Assembly (NCBI RefSeq): GCF_000247695.1
Contig: NW_004624742.1
Location: forward strand, 7,740,225-7,804,224
From: Heterocephalus glaber
Taxonomy: Eukaryota; Chordata; Mammalia; Rodentia; Bathyergidae
Reading direction: 5' to 3'
Length of the DNA stretch: 64,000 nt
The position numbers and the translations under genes were made by a program. Below are positions 33,540 to 46,957 of the stretch, piece by piece (the stretch's first letter is position 1; every line of letters begins with the position of its first letter). The notes beneath the pieces were generated by a model. The model worked only from the letters and a program-made list of their open reading frames with translations, made no database searches and was not told the DNA's origin.

Positions 33540-34412
33540 TTCTATACCTCAGTAATAGGGTAACAACAACTTAGTTTTTAAAAGGGCAGCATAGTTGAAT
33601 ATATACATAATAAAATATATTAATGGACAAAAGCTTGTGAAACATGGAGATGCAAAGTAAAACCATTATGATGCATTACTATGTATCCAGTAGAATAACT
33701 AAAATTAGACATATAAATTAACTGGAACTCTAATGCTAATGGTAGAAACGTAAAACAGCACAACTATTTTGCAAAACAGTTTGGCAATTTCTTATGAATT
33801 TCATATGCAAGAGAAATTAAAACGTCTACATAAAGAATTCACAAAAAGTTCATAGTAACTTTGTTCATAATCAAAAGTTGGATATTATCCATATCCATCA
33901 AAAAATGAAAGGATAAATTGTGGTACAGCCATACAATGGAGCACTATTAAGCACTTTTTAAAATGAACCACTAATGGGCTGGGGATTTAGCTCAGTTGCA
34001 CTGCACCGGCCTTGCAAGCGCAAGGTCCTGAGTTTGATCCCTGGTACTAAAAAAAAAAAAAAATGAACTACTGTTGAAGACAACTGCATGGGTGAATCCT
34101 AAAAACATTACTAAGTGAAAGCAGACAAACTAAAAAATACATACTACATAATTCCCCGTATGTGAAATTCTAAAAAATGTTAATAGTCTATAATTACAAG
34201 GAACAATATTTACCCCAGGCCAGGGATAGGGATGGATATTAGCAGCAAAGTGACATAGGAGACTTTTTGATGTGACAGATAATTTCTATAGCTCAATTGT
34301 GATGCAAGTTACATAGGTGAAGACATTTGTCAAAACTCATCAAACTATACTTTTATTTGCTTCATTATACATAAACTATGCTTCAATAAAGTTAATTTTT
34401 AAAAAAATAAAA
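33540..34412 (+). repeat. Old L1M 3' end interrupted by an ID SINE
   Basis: CAAAACAGTTTGGCAATTTC, GTGGTACAGCCATACAATGG and a final TTCAATAAAGTTAATTTTT. The ID lies at 33976-34063. Confidence 0.85.
33976..34063 (+). repeat. ID SINE in the old L1
   Basis: GGGCTGGGGATTTAGCTCAG and GTTTGATCCCTGGTAC plus A tail. Flanked by AATGAACCACT / AATGAACTACT. Confidence 0.93.
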
Positions 34413-34465
34413 ATTATCTTTTTTAAAAGTCAGAGAACTGCTAAATATCATTGGCAAATTGATTT

Positions 34466-34560
34466 TTTTTTTCTTTTTTGGTGGTACTAGGGATCAAACC
34501 TGGGTTCTTGTGCTTGCAAGCCAGGCAGTGGAATGAACCACTGGGCTAAATCCCTGGCCC
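34466..34560 (-). repeat. ID SINE
   Basis: GGTACTAGGGATCAAACCTG to CACTGGGCTAAATCCCTGGC, flanked by GCAAATTGATTTT on both sides. Confidence 0.92.
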
Positions 34561-34705
34561 AGCAAATTGATTTTATATAATAGCAAAAAAATGACAAGTA
34601 ACCTAATATTAATTAATAGATGTTTAGTAAAGTCAATTATGATGAGTCTATACTATAGACAAAAGGTTGAGGTAATACTATGTGTTGGGTACAGATGTTT
34701 ATGAC

Positions 34706-34793
34706 TTTCTTTTTTTTTTGGTACAGGGAATTGAACTCAGGGCCTCGCGCTTGCCAAGCAGGTGCTGTGCTGCTGAGCTACATCCTCGGCCCA
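34706..34793 (-). repeat. ID SINE with a perfect 18-bp target-site duplication
   Basis: GGTACAGATGTTTATGAC occurs at 34688-34705 and 34794-34811. The body runs GGTACAGGGAATTGAACTCA to TGCTGAGCTACATCCTCGGC. Confidence 0.95.
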
Positions 34794-34811
34794 GGTACAG
34801 ATGTTTATGAC

Positions 34812-36732
34812 AAATGGAGAAAAAGGCACATAATTTAACAGTATGTATAGTATGATCTCATTTACATAAATATGTTCTACATCATATATACATATGTGTA
34901 TTTATTTACATGCATGAAATTTTACAAGGGATTTATACTACTTGATAAAGCAGCTAGGAGGTTAACTAGCAAGTGAGGGATTTTTTTTTTCCATGTTACC
35001 ATTTTCAATGCTGAATTTTTACAAATGATAGTTTTACATGCCATGTGATACACAGAAACAATAGTGATTCTTATATTTGGGAAAAATGAAAGATAATTAG
35101 GAATGGGTTGGCATCTTATAAGTATCATTATGAATATCAATCATTTTGTCTTCTCCAATTGGGGAACTGGTGATTAGCAGGGATTTCTTTTTGACCGGAT
35201 ACCAATAGGCAAGGATTCATTACATATTGACTAGGAAAGCACTCTGCTCAATTCTCCCACCAGCCAGCTGGAAAACTATGTAATTGAATTGTGAAGGGGG
35301 AGATAGGATGACCCAATTTGGCAAGGTGGAAGATTTCCATGCTTAATCATGTTTGCCACCTCTCCAAAAGAATCGGTTGATATCTGTTAGCTTGGGCAAG
35401 AAACAGAGCGAAAAGAAACTATCACCCTTTACAGTGACGCACTCTGAGGACAAAACAAGGAGGACCAAAGCCCTGCAGCACAGCTTTTTCTACAGATCCT
35501 CGGAATTCCCTGAAGCAATGAGGTTGTTATTTTGTTTTGTTGTTCTGTTTGATGCTGGGGATTGAACTCAGGACCTCTAGCATGTGCTCCACCACTTAGT
35601 GACACCTTCAGCAGGAAGGAGAATTTTGGTAATCCCAGGAACTCAGACAAAACACCCAAGATCCCCCTTTACATAACAGACAGTGTCAAGACAAACCCGA
35701 GAAACGCAGCTCAGCACAACATTGTTCTAAGGAGAGACTTAGAATTCTGTCATCTGCGTGTGTCTTCTCAACTCTGCAATTAAATATTCTCTTACTGCCT
35801 TCTGTAGTTTCGCAGGTCTAGACACTATAATTATCATGACAATTCTTCCAGTGTCCTGATTAACAGAGAACAAACGAAAAGCCTTGGAAGAAGGAAGCCA
35901 GGACCCGCCCCCCCCATCATATCGGCCAATACCAATTGAGGAAATTAGCCAAATATAGAAAAGAATGATTCATCAACTTCTCACTTCCCTATCTACCCCT
36001 TACTTGGCCTTTCTGTATCCTTCTCAAAGGAACATGTCAAAAGTTTGTTTCTATTTCTCTTGCCTCCTATTTAATCTCCCCACCACACACGGCTCTGCAC
36101 AGGTCTCATCTCAGAAAAGTCTGTGCTGGACCAAGACATTCCAACTTATGATGTGTTTTGAAAATTGTTTTTTATGAATAAATTATTAACTTCAGCAGCA
36201 TATTTCACTTAGTTCATTTTTATATGAAAACCTAAACATGAGTGATCTGAGCCTATTCAAATGGGACCCTGAGTTCAAATTTGGGCCAGCATCAGTCCAC
36301 CCACCCTTTTCCATCTTTCCCCCTGTTCAATCAAAGGAGGGAGCTGTTGAACTTGAGAACAAAGCCAGTGCCCCACCCTCTCCGGCTACTTCTACTGTGA
36401 GTCAGGGGCTCCCAGGGGCCCAGATACAGCTCTGCCTGAGGTCGGGACCACTTTTTATACAAAGGGCTTGATATTTACCAGCAGCTGCAGGATTAAAGTT
36501 TAGTTATGAGCCAAAATTCCCGAGCAGTTCAGTTCTGGGAATTCACACACAATATCTTATTACTTTGGTCTACTCATCATCACCTCTTTCTCTTTTCAAC
36601 TCTCATTTTCTTACTTCCTGTATACTTTGTTTTAAACAAAAAAATTTTAGAGAGGTTAGTAGAGAAGACGGGCAATCACAGAGGGGAAGAAAAGCTTTGA
36701 ACAGATAGTGTTTCACTGATTCTGTCACACGA
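34812..36732. other. Intergenic, one diverged ID
   Basis: A diverged reverse ID (GATGCTGGGGATTGAACTCA, CTCCACCACTTAGTGA) lies at 35550-35610. Nothing else recognised. Confidence 0.5.
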
Positions 36733-36762
36733 TACACACACACACACACACATACACACATA
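36733..36762 (+). repeat. (CA)n microsatellite
   Basis: CA run with two TA interruptions. Confidence 0.9.
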
Positions 36763-36884
36763 CTTCATACTCAGAGCCTTGTGAGAGCCTGAGGAACATG
36801 ATTTTTGGGTAGCCACCCCTGGACATCTGGTTAGACACCCCTGGGTCAAAATAATTCAGGAGGTTATTGCTTTTCCATAACGAT

Positions 36885-37080
36885 ATCATTAGTATAATAT
36901 TTAATAATTTACAAAGCACTTTCACCTGTGCATTTACCCCATTTAAGCCTCACCACAACTTTGAGAAATAAGTTTCACTATGATCTTTTGTTTACAGGTA
37001 AGGGAATCTGATTGGTCAAGCAAATGAGGTACGTGATGGTACTGGGACTCAGCCTAACTACAAATCCCAGGGACTGCATT
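36885..37080 (+). repeat. MIR SINE
   Basis: TTTACAAAGCACTTTCACCT, AAGCCTCACCACAACTTTGA and GGTAAGGGAATCTGATTGGT. Confidence 0.65.
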
Positions 37081-39489
37081 ATCTAACAATTGCTTTTAGT
37101 CTGCTGTACCTCATAGCTCCAGGGTCAGGGAAGTCTCACTGGGCTGGTATCTGCACAAGTGCCCACTGAGTGACCAGAGGTGGGAATCTGGCCTGAAGCA
37201 GTCTGTGCATCATCTAGTTGATGGCTCAATGTGATGCCTTGGGCAGAGATGTCTACTCAAAGGGCAATGTCAATAAGCCATTTGGATTAGCTGTCTCTGG
37301 CATTTGGACTGAGCAGTTAATTGTCTTATTGATGAATATGGGAAAACACAGCAGACACATCATAGGAAAAAGGCAGAGAGATTACATAAGGGAGATAGAG
37401 AATACTGGCCATGAGAGAGATAAAGCAATCAGCCAACTCCTAGAGCTTCCTCCATCCCTGAACAGTTTTTTCCTTCCAATTTGCATGCTCATGGTAAGTC
37501 CTTTCTCTCCTAGAGGGTCTCAGTCCTTGAGATCAAGGAAGCCTTTCCACTATCTATTTGGACTGATTTTTGCTGACTTATGCCCAAGTAATGGTCCATG
37601 TCAAGTAACCAGCAGGAAGAGATAGGAGCCAAGGGAGTGTTTCAGGTATCACTTAGGGAAATGACTGTTCTTATTTCCAGATTTTCTCTGCTCTTCTTTC
37701 CTCTCTGCCCACAGAGAGGCTTTGCCCAGGCCAATAAGTGCAGCTCACTGAAGTCTCTCCAATTCAACTAGTTGAGCATGGGATACATGACACACAGTCC
37801 TGAGTCCAGGTGGCTGCTAAGCAGGCTCTTTGAGGAACAGCCTTACAAAATCAAAATTTCTGACTCAGAGAATGTATGCTATAATAAAGTAAACATGTAG
37901 TTTTGGTTTACAAAGTCTGAGATTGTGTTTCAAGGGGCAAGATCCTAACAAATAAGAGGGAAGATATTTTTTCCAGTAAAGAATACTTTTGAAATTATAC
38001 TGCAGAGCAAAATCTGTTGTGTAAACACCTCTCTCTGAGACTAAAAGTCTATTAGGAAAGAGGAAGTCAAATGGAAGAACTTTCGATCTCTAGGCAGCTG
38101 CATTTCCCACTCACCTACACCTGACAAAAGGAAGTATAATCTCACACACCGCCTGGAACTAGCTGGTATACTTTCCTGATTTTTTTCTTCCTCATTTTTT
38201 CTTTTTCCATTTTCCCCTTAGCTATAATTTTGCTAAATTAATCTGTATCACTTTTATTATGCTTAGACTTTGGGGAGGAGCCACTGCTGAATACTTTTAC
38301 CTGTTTTAACAAGAAGTTTTGACTGGAGAGACCCAAGTGTTTAAATAAGGACACTTAAAAGGCCACTGGTTCTGCAATTCTGAATATAACACTCTGTACC
38401 AATATGATTCAGCATGAATTTGTGGCAAGGCCTAGAGCTTTCCAACCAGGAATATCCTGACTTGAAACAGAATATAGAAAGTGTCTGCACTCTTTCAAAC
38501 CTAAGGTATAATGGTTCAGTCACTTGCTTTTGTTGCTAGGAAGGTAGGGCAATGAATAAAGCAGTTAGAGATGTGTTTAGTTGCAAAGAAACAACAAGGA
38601 AGAGGTATAGTAGCCTCTTCCAACATTTAAGGCAGGATAAATATTTTCGTTTTCTGGCTTCTGTGGCAGAAGGTAATAAGGAAAAAAAGCTTTAGCTGGC
38701 CAACCTCCTCTGTCTGCCACAGACAGAAAAGTAGGAAAGAAGAAACAGCCTAAAGTCACCCACTGATATGAGAAGCTCCCAGGCTTATCCCCTAAGAAGA
38801 AAATAAAGTTTCATTTTAGACAAAACAATGCTGAAATGGCTTCCTGATTAGTGCCTACAGTTCTATCTGAGTAACGTGTATGGTCAGGCAGAGAAAAGAT
38901 GCTGGCAGAGAAAACCTAGAGGGAGGAAGGTACTGCCTGAGCTGGAGATGGCCTGACTGAGGAAGGATTCCTACACCTCTTCCTGGCTTGCTTCTACCAG
39001 ATTCTTCAGGTCTCAGTGCCTCTCTGACGCTAAATTATATGCCTTTGCTAAGTGCTCCCATATAATCTTGAGGTTACCTCTCCTAACATTTGTTAGGCTT
39101 GTTTGATGTCTTTTCACATTAGTCATGAAGTTCTATGAGTAAAGACCCTATATTTGTCATGTTCACAGATATTTCTCAAGCACCTAGCATAATGTGTGCC
39201 ATATAACAGGTTCTCAGTAAATTTTTACTGAACTGAACTAATTTGGCTTTCTACTAATACGTGGTGTTTCTTCCTAAGTTATTTATGCTTATAATTATTT
39301 ATTTTAATTATATTATTTATAATCAATTATTTTAGTTTTCTCCACTAAAGTATTATCTGTATAGAAGCAAGGTCTAAGTCAGTTTGATTCACTGATGATG
39401 AGTCTCCAGTGCCTGTCATCGAGTTTAGTATACAGATATGGGTATAGATGTTTAATAAATATTTGTTGGTTGGATGGGTGATTAGTTAA
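37081..39489. other. Intergenic, nothing recognised
   Basis: It contains a 135-codon plus-strand open frame at 37218-37625 with no recognised similarity or coding context, and an AT-rich patch near 39,300. Confidence 0.45.
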
Positions 39490-39600
39490 GAAATGAAACC
39501 TCTCTGACCCTGGTTCCTAGTCTGTAATGATAATCACTCATAAACTACTGTGATGATTAAATGCTATGCACAGGTTAAAGTTTAATAAATATTGATTCCT
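39490..39600 (-). repeat. MIR fragment
   Basis: GAAACCTCTCTGACCCTGGT, TGTGATGATTAAATGCTATG and AAAGTTTAATAAATATTGAT. Confidence 0.6.
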
Positions 39601-39744
39601 TTCTTTCCTATTGTGAACCCATAGACTGAACTTCTGGGATGTGCCATAAGGATTAAAAGACAGAACAGGGAACTAAAGAAATTTAGCTGGGATTTGGTAC
39701 TAGAAACTTAAATCTATAAAAGTTCCATGACAGGAATCAGGGAA

Positions 39745-40015
39745 TGTATTGGTTTTCTAGTACTATTTATCTAAGACCCATCTACTGGATGGCTTAAACC
39801 ACAGAAATGTACTGTCTCACCAATCTGGAGGCTGGAAGTCCTCGATCAAGATGTCAGCAGTGTTAATTTCTTTTGAGACCCTTCTTGGCTTATCAATTCC
39901 CATCTTTTCTCTGTGTCTTCACAGAGGTTGGAGCTTCCTCATAAGAACTTTGGAGGAGAACTTTGAAAATATGAATTTTCCAGTGGGGTATGGGAAATAA
40001 GGTGCCACTCTTCTT
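39745..40015. repeat. Old interspersed repeat, family unassigned
   Basis: TTGGTTTTCTAGTACTATTT, GGCTTAAACCACAGAAATGT and CTGGAGGCTGGAAGTCC recall a common mammalian repeat that I cannot name from memory with confidence. Confidence 0.4.
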
Positions 40016-40067
40016 TCAATTCAAAACGTATCTTGTACATAATATTTTGACGAATATTGATACTTTT

Positions 40068-40925
40068 TAAAATGCAATCCAAGAGATGCAAATTAAAACA
40101 ATGCTGATATTCCATCTCACTCCAGAAAGAATGGCTATTATCAAGAAATCAACTAACAACAAATGGCAGGGTTGTGGAGAAAAAGGAACCCTTCTCTATT
40201 GTTGGTGGGAGTGTAGACTGGTGCAACCACTGTGGAAATAAGTGTGGAAATTCCTCAAAATTTAGGATTAGCATTATTCCCCTGCTGGGTATCTTCCTGA
40301 AGGAATTATAAGCATCCTACCACAATGATATATGTGCACCCATGTTTATAGTGACACAGTTTATACTAGCTAAATCTTGGAAACAACCCAAATCCCCATC
40401 AACTGAAGAATGGATAAAAGAGATGTGATTTTTTTTTTATACAATGGAGTACAACTCAGCCATAAAGAAAGGTAAACTTCAGACATTCATAGCTAAATGG
40501 ATGCAATATGAGACTATACTCTAAAGTGAAATAAATCAGACATGTATTTGTAAATATCTCATTGTCTCTCTGGTGTGAGAAACTGAAAGGGTAAATAAGG
40601 ACAAAAATGTATAATGTATAATGTATAATAATGTAATAATAATGTATAATAATGTATAATGTATAATAGAGATAGGAAGATAGAGATAGGAAGAAACTGT
40701 TCAAAGGAAGGGGAATCTTTGAAGGGGGAGAGGGAAAAGGAAAGAAAAAGGGGAAAAACAAGAAAAGAAGGAAAAAATGGAAACAAAGCTTTTGTAAATA
40801 GAGGGGAGGAGATTGGAAGAAAAAGAATCAAATCAAGATATATCATGTACAGGTACAAAATTCCTTTGATGAATGTTATCATTATGTATATTTAAAATGT
40901 ACCAATAAAATTAATTTTAAAAATA
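40068..40925 (+). repeat. L1 3' end, 5' truncated
   Basis: CAGGGTTGTGGAGAAAAAGG, GTGGGAGTGTAGACTGGTGC, ACAACTCAGCCATAAAGAAA, a purine-rich 3'UTR, and the final AATGTACCAATAAAATTAAT. At 40612-40672 the 3'UTR contains a (TAATG)n-like expansion. Confidence 0.9.
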
Positions 40926-41419
40926 AAAAGCAGACAGCTTGCTAAAATGTGGTCTACCAGTCAGTCATTCCTTACTGTGAAATTGCTTCCTTAAGCAGAA
41001 TGCTTTCCTACTAACCTTGTGGAAAGAGCAACTCAAGTGACAGAGGTCTAGAAACTACAAATAAGTAATTTTGTATCATCAGTGCTACAAAAATAAAGAA
41101 ACAAATTTAAGAATACTCTTGGAAAGTGGGGCAATAACTTATTGCATTTGTTATGTCACATTTGATTGAAGCTTGTCTTTATTATGCAAGACTCTTACAA
41201 AGGATGAAGCTTTTACGAGGGCATTGCATTTTTGTTTGCTGTGATAAAGGAAGGCAGAACTGGAATATGTTATGATGTTGTATAGCCATTGATTTTTGCC
41301 TTTCAGTGTTTCATGTGTTAGCTCTGTAATTAAAGACTTTTTTAAGCACACATGCACAAAAAGTTGCTGCTGGGAAGGGCAGAGCCAAGTAGGCTTAGGA
41401 ACAATGATAAACTTTCTAT
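40926..41419. other. Intergenic, nothing recognised
   Basis: No exon or repeat seen. Confidence 0.45.
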
Positions 41420-41600
41420 GTGCTGTGCTAAGAATGGGTGACATAACCCATTTCTTCCATTTATTCCTCACATTAACTTCAGAAGTCAGATATCATCTCC
41501 TGTTATCATCTTCATTTTGTGAAAGAAACTTAGACACAGAGATTATGTCAGATCAGGGAGTAGAGTCCAAGTCTTTCTGAGGCCAGAGCCCACATTTCTA
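41420..41600 (+). repeat. MIR SINE
   Basis: TTTATTCCTCACATTAACTT, TTCATTTTGTGAAAGAAACT and AGTCTTTCTGAGGCCAGAGC. Confidence 0.6.
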
Positions 41601-42469
41601 TCTTCTAGACTGTTTGGGAACAGCTTTCAACATGTGGACATAGGGATCATGAGTGTAAAGGTGTCAAAGGGAGTGGGAGAGCAGCAAAACAGATTTTCTC
41701 TATACTTCTGGGGGAAAAAAACTTTGTGCATCCATCTGGACATGTGTCCTAGAGGCTAGGGATATAGATGTCAAATGCCCACCTCAGCATACTAGCCCAG
41801 CCTCAGGCACAAATCTTATCAATGCAGGGAGGGCTGTGGCTCAGGTCTTTCTCTCCAGGTGCGTCTCCAACCCCATCAGACTCAATTCTCCTTTCTTTCA
41901 ACAAAATATTCTGTAGCACTTCTTTTGTCATCATGAAATTAAATATTCACATTATATAACCTACCAAGACACACAGTTTCAGTGGGGAAAAGCATACTAC
42001 TATGACCAACAGTCTCAGTTTGCCTGGGACTGAGATTTTTCTGGGACACAAGATTTTTAGTGCTAAGCCTTAACTACCATAAAAGAGGAAATAAAAGCAA
42101 AGCAGTTAAAATAAATTAACATGTATTAGGAGCCTTTGCTTGGGCTGGGTTACATTAGAAGTCACTGAAATATCAGTTGCTTACATTTATCTACAATGAA
42201 TAAATTAGAATATAAGAGAAGTAAGATTATCTATACAAGAAGTACAAAAAAGTGAAAGAACAAGGTGTGGAGTACACTAGAATAAGGGCTAGTGTTTAGA
42301 GAAGTAATAACAGACTGAATTTATTCATGTAAAGAGGAGAAAGGGTCTGTTTTGAGTTGGGAAAACACGAAAAACAAATTACACAATGTCAAAGTTGAAA
42401 CATGACATGAGATCCATGACAACAAGTTGGGGCTTACTGTTGGGGCTTACTTTTCATAAACATGAGGTC
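41601..42469. other. Intergenic, nothing recognised
   Basis: No exon or clear repeat. Confidence 0.45.
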
Positions 42470-42715
42470 TCTAAAACTACATGCAAGGGAAGAAGGGAAA
42501 GAAAAAATTATGAGAAAGAAAAAAAAATGGAAACAAAGTCTATGTAAATAGGGAAGGGCAGTGGGGGTGAAGGGCACATAGGTAATGGGGAAAAAAGAAG
42601 AACTAAGATACATCATGTTCAGGTACAAAAACCCAATGATAAATGTAAATGTATTGTATACCTAAATGTACCAATTAATATATAAAAATTAATTAATTAA
42701 TTAAAAAAATACATG
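42470..42715 (+). repeat. L1 3'UTR fragment
   Basis: AAAATGGAAACAAAGTCTAT, GTGGGGGTGAAGGGCACATA, CTAAATGTACCAATTAATAT and a TTAA-rich end. Confidence 0.85.
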
Positions 42716-43553
42716 CATATGCTATTCTATGGGACAGGGTAGCATCAGTGCTTTGAGGCATCTAAACTATATAGTACTTCAAAAGATCCTGGGAACTTAA
42801 ATAGACAACAGGAAGAAGAGTATAAACAGAGAGAGAGAGATGGCCACTCAGAAATTCCATAAAGGTCTCTAGTGATGGCACCAGAATACTCCAAAATAAA
42901 TAAAAGTCCTTTTATTTTATAATTTTTGAATTACAGATTTCTTATCAAAGTGCTAAATTTGTTATTTTAGTGTAATAATATGAAGTATTTTTAAATAACC
43001 TTTATTCATAAAATTCAGTGCAGTGGATTCTAAATATATTGAAAGGAATGTTGAGTCTCATGTTACATATTTGTGCATGACAGCTACAAATTCAGATTGA
43101 TGCAGGTGTGGCATTCCAGTGAGTAAGATACCCTGAGGAGCATTATAGTAGATGATGTGTTTGCTGAAATGGTGAACATCTCTTGATAATGTTCCACACA
43201 GATTATAATCTTCTCCCTTGAGTTGGTGACTGCATTTGAAAATGTTTCATATTTGTATGTAAAATGGAATTCTAGTTTAGGTTTGGGGATTATTAAAAAA
43301 GTTCTCCACCTATGCAAACATCATCTGTAGGACATTTTAAGTCACATGCGCTGAAGGACAATTCATTACGGGCCATTTACTTATAACAGCATGTCTCTCC
43401 TTCCTGCTCTCAGTTTGCTAAATGCTAGTCGCACCCATTCACAAATTTCCTAATGACGCCAGTTGAGATTCACTTCTTTGGCTGCCATCACGGAAGTAAG
43501 ACATTCCCAAGTGCTGATAGGACTGAAGGTATACCAGGAGAGTAAAAATGATA
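42716..43553. other. Intergenic, nothing recognised
   Basis: No exon or repeat seen. Confidence 0.45.
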
Positions 43554-43740
43554 AGCCAGGCATGGTGGTGCACACCTGTAATTGCAGTATACTGGGAGGC
43601 TGAGGCAGGAAGATCTCAAGTTTGAGCCTAGCCTGGGCAACTTAGTGACTTGGTGAGACCCTATTTCAAAATAAAAAAAATAAAAGGATTGGGGATATCA
43701 TTCAGTGTGATGGTCCTGGGTTCAATCCTCGGTATTGAAA
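43554..43740 (+). repeat. B1-ID composite SINE
   Basis: GCCAGGCATGGTGGTGCACA, GGGAGGCTGAGGCAGGAAGA and GAGCCTAGCCTGGGCAACTT, then GATTGGGGATATCATTCAGT and GGGTTCAATCCTCGGTA. Confidence 0.93.
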
Positions 43741-44540
43741 AATTAAAGAGATGATATCTCATCTGTCTTGCAAGGAATTAAAATGAGATAATAGATGGAG
43801 GTGCACAATCCAATGCCTCACACTCACTAACCGCTCAGTGGATAGTCACTATACTAACATGTTCCTAGCCCTTGAACATCTCAAACTTACTCCAATCTGA
43901 AAGCCTTATGACTTTCCACTCCTTCTGTCTGGAATGTTCTTACCTACTCTCCTTCCTCATCATTCAAGTCAGCTTAGAAGGCCCCTCATCAGAGACACCT
44001 CCCATCATCACCTGCCTAAAGTAACAAATTCCGTCTCTTCTTACATCACATGATTTTGTTTACTTCGTAGCAATTACCACAATTTGAAATTACCATGCTT
44101 ATTTGCTTATTTTCTCTTTCTTCCACTGAGATTGGATTTGGTTGGAGTGTGGACCTTGTCCTCCTTGCTCTTGGATCTATCTCTAGCATGCAGAGGAGAA
44201 CCAAGCCCTCCGTGTTGACAATAAGTGATTAGTGCAACTGTTCAACCAACATAGACATGGCTTCAACTCAAACTTTATCTGATTTTAGAACTGAAAGTTC
44301 TGTCAGGAGCTGTTACAGATGGACAAGTTAAATCGTGACTACACCAAACCAACCAGCCAGCATCTGACCATAAGAGGCAAGCTACATAACTACTCACAGC
44401 CTCAAATAGCCAGGAACACCAAAGAATCTTGTTAGTCAATGATTTGGTTGATGAACGTCCATAAAAAGGAAACAAAAACAGGGATAGAGCCAAGACCTAA
44501 GAAGTTGGTAGCTAGTTCACAGTGGGGTGAGTGTGGGCAG
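43741..44540. other. Intergenic, nothing recognised
   Basis: No exon or repeat seen. Confidence 0.45.
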
Positions 44541-44544
44541 GAGA

Positions 44545-44628
44545 AAGGAAAGAAGAAAGGAAGAAAGAAAGGAAGGAAGGAAAAGAGGAAAGAAGAAAGG
44601 AAGGAAGGAAGAGAGGGAGGAAGGAAGA
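44545..44628 (+). repeat. (GGAA)n/(GAAA)n purine tract
   Basis: Interrupted GGAAGAAAGG units on the plus strand. Confidence 0.9.
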
Positions 44629-45029
44629 CCTAAAAGGCTACCCAGGGATATCCAAAGGCCAGAAAACCTGAGCTAGAAGATCTGTCAAATACCTAACTGC
44701 TTTAAAGCCAGAAGTTGTACAGGCCTCATTCATCTGATACTGATTTTGAGAAAACTGAAATTTAAAAGCAGAGAAATATTGGGTGCTTCCTGTATGCAAA
44801 GAAATGGATGGAAATTAGATGGCTATTTCTAACCGATATCACTTCCAGATTGAGCCTCACGATGGAGGACCCTGTCCACTTAGGATGATTGAACCTCTAG
44901 ATGTTTGGAGACTCTGGGTCACCTCTTTAGAGAAAAGTCCAACTGCAGGTACCTTAATCCTGTCAAATTCATTAAGGGTTTCCCCCTTAAGGACTGGCAC
45001 ACATTGAGTATTGTTGTGGGAAGAGGTAT

Positions 45030-45190
45030 CAGAAAGAACAAGGACATTGGAATCAAGTGGGCCTAGGTTTAAATTTTACCTGCTAGTGACAAGTTAGAGA
45101 ATAATACAACTTGCTTGTACTTCAGTTTCCCACTTTTAAAATAAATCTATAATAATTCTGTTCTGAGGTCCTATAAGACTAAACAAGATT
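45030..45190 (-). repeat. MIR SINE
   Basis: AAGTGGGCCTAGGTTTAAAT, ACTTCAGTTTCCCACTTTTA and GTTCTGAGGTCCTATAAGAC. Confidence 0.65.
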
Positions 45191-45764
45191 GCAATGTATA
45201 TAAAATATTTAACATATTTTCAGAGGCCACATGCCAAGTATTTCCTTCTGTTATGTGGGAGAGTGGCCATATCTCTAACTGGAGGAACATGATGAGAGGA
45301 AACTTCCCCCAGCCTAGTTCCTAGAGAAAATAGAAAAGGAGAGACAAGAGGAGGATGCAAAAGTGACTAATCCAGGAAGAGGTGACATCTGAGTTATCAA
45401 GTAGGATAAAATTACCTTGGCTCATAATAAGTAATAGGAGACCTCAGAAGAGCATAGTGACTCTGCTTGTTTTATATTCATAAAATCTGGCTTCTGGTGG
45501 CAGTTCTGCGGCTTGCAGTGAGCTGGGAGAAGATATTTCACTTCTCAGGTTTATTGTAAGTGAAATGGGTTTAATAATACCTGACTTTCAAGTTTATTGT
45601 GAAAATATATTAAGATGTAGGGTGGAAAGCACCAAGCTCTCTGCCAGACTCCTATACACAGGAGCTCTTAACCAATTGAGAGGTGTTATGCCTGCATCTG
45701 AACAAAGAGGCCTGATGAACATGAACTTTGATTCTGTATTAGTATTTCTGGTGGGCTTTGCTGT

Positions 45765-46120
45765 GGTTACAAGTACAATAAGTCCCTGACTTATGAACAT
45801 TTGAGTTGAAAACTTTCACAGATATGAACGGACTTCCCACTGTAGACATTCACAGATGTGTACAAATCGTGGCAGCTCATGTGTCTGAGGGACATTGTCC
45901 CAGTTGTGCTGCTGTGTCCTTACCGTACAGTGAGACTGTGTACAGCAGTATAGTGCTCAATCAGAGCCCAGGATGTCTGGAAGCAAGAAAAAAGCAGTGG
46001 TGATGTGGAGAGGACTGCTAGGAAGTACAAAGCACTATACATTGTATATTTGTGTCAAAGGTGTGTCCAGCTTCAGAACTGAACTCATTTGTAAGTCTGG
46101 GATTTACTACAATACTCAAA
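45765..46120 (+). mobile_element. Tigger-like (TcMar) DNA transposon remnant
   Basis: Imperfect terminal repeats: AGTCCCTGACTTATGAAC on the left and GTAAGTCTGGGATTTACT on the right. Inside, a short frame M-S-G-S-K-K-K-A-V-V-M resembles the basic start of a pogo/Tigger-type transposase. Heavily decayed. Confidence 0.55.
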
Positions 46121-46957
46121 ATCTAGTGACTTAAATTTTGATGATGAATTTCTACCATGGTAATAGGAGGCTCTATCCTAAACCACTGTCTTCCTAACTA
46201 ACTCCAGGCCCAGGCTGACAGAGCAGCCCCTTTCATGAACATTGCTGGTTGCCATTATAAGAAAAAGATAAGATGATGAAGAGTTCCAGCTTTTAAAACT
46301 TCCACTTACATTTGATTAGTCAAAGCTAGTCACATAATACTAACTTCAAGTGAGTGGGAAATTATAGTCCAGCACAGGTCAGGAAGGAAAGAAAACAAGA
46401 ATATTTGTGAACAGTCTTAATGATGACTGTAGCTAGGGAGCAAAGACTTTAGAGAGATTTAATTATCTCTTTTCCCAGAGAAAGACTTGCTATGAATTAG
46501 CTTGTTGAGAATTGGCAAGTTACCAAGGATATGTTTTTCTTTTCTTGATGAAAATAAATTATTAGCAAGTAGTCTTGCTGAGTTGTTGCACTTTTCAAAA
46601 TGTTTCCTGTTGTCATGCCCACAGCTAAGTTTAACATCCTAAGATAACTGCTGTGGCCTGCTTTACTGTGAAGATTGCCTTCTCTTCATCTGTTTGTCTC
46701 TTCTGCTCTCCCATGTTAAAAAGGTACACTTCCTTTAATCTTTTCCTAATCATATTTGAAGCCCCAAATTTCTGACAGCACCCAAACCATGGAATGCTTT
46801 ATCAGAATCTATGGGTTTAAAATGGCCAATGTCTTTAGTACTTTGCCCACTGAATTGGCTCTCTTTTGTTATGACCCAGAAGTGCAAGAAAATATTACTT
46901 TGTTTCCAATTTTCAATATTCTGGGTCTTTTCATCTTGTTCTTTGATAGGGAATTAT
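46121..46957. other. Intergenic, nothing recognised
   Basis: No exon or clear repeat. Confidence 0.45.

Noticed and set aside
37218..37625. 135-codon plus-strand open frame
   Set aside because: No recognised family, no splice or promoter context, and ordinary base composition; compatible with chance.
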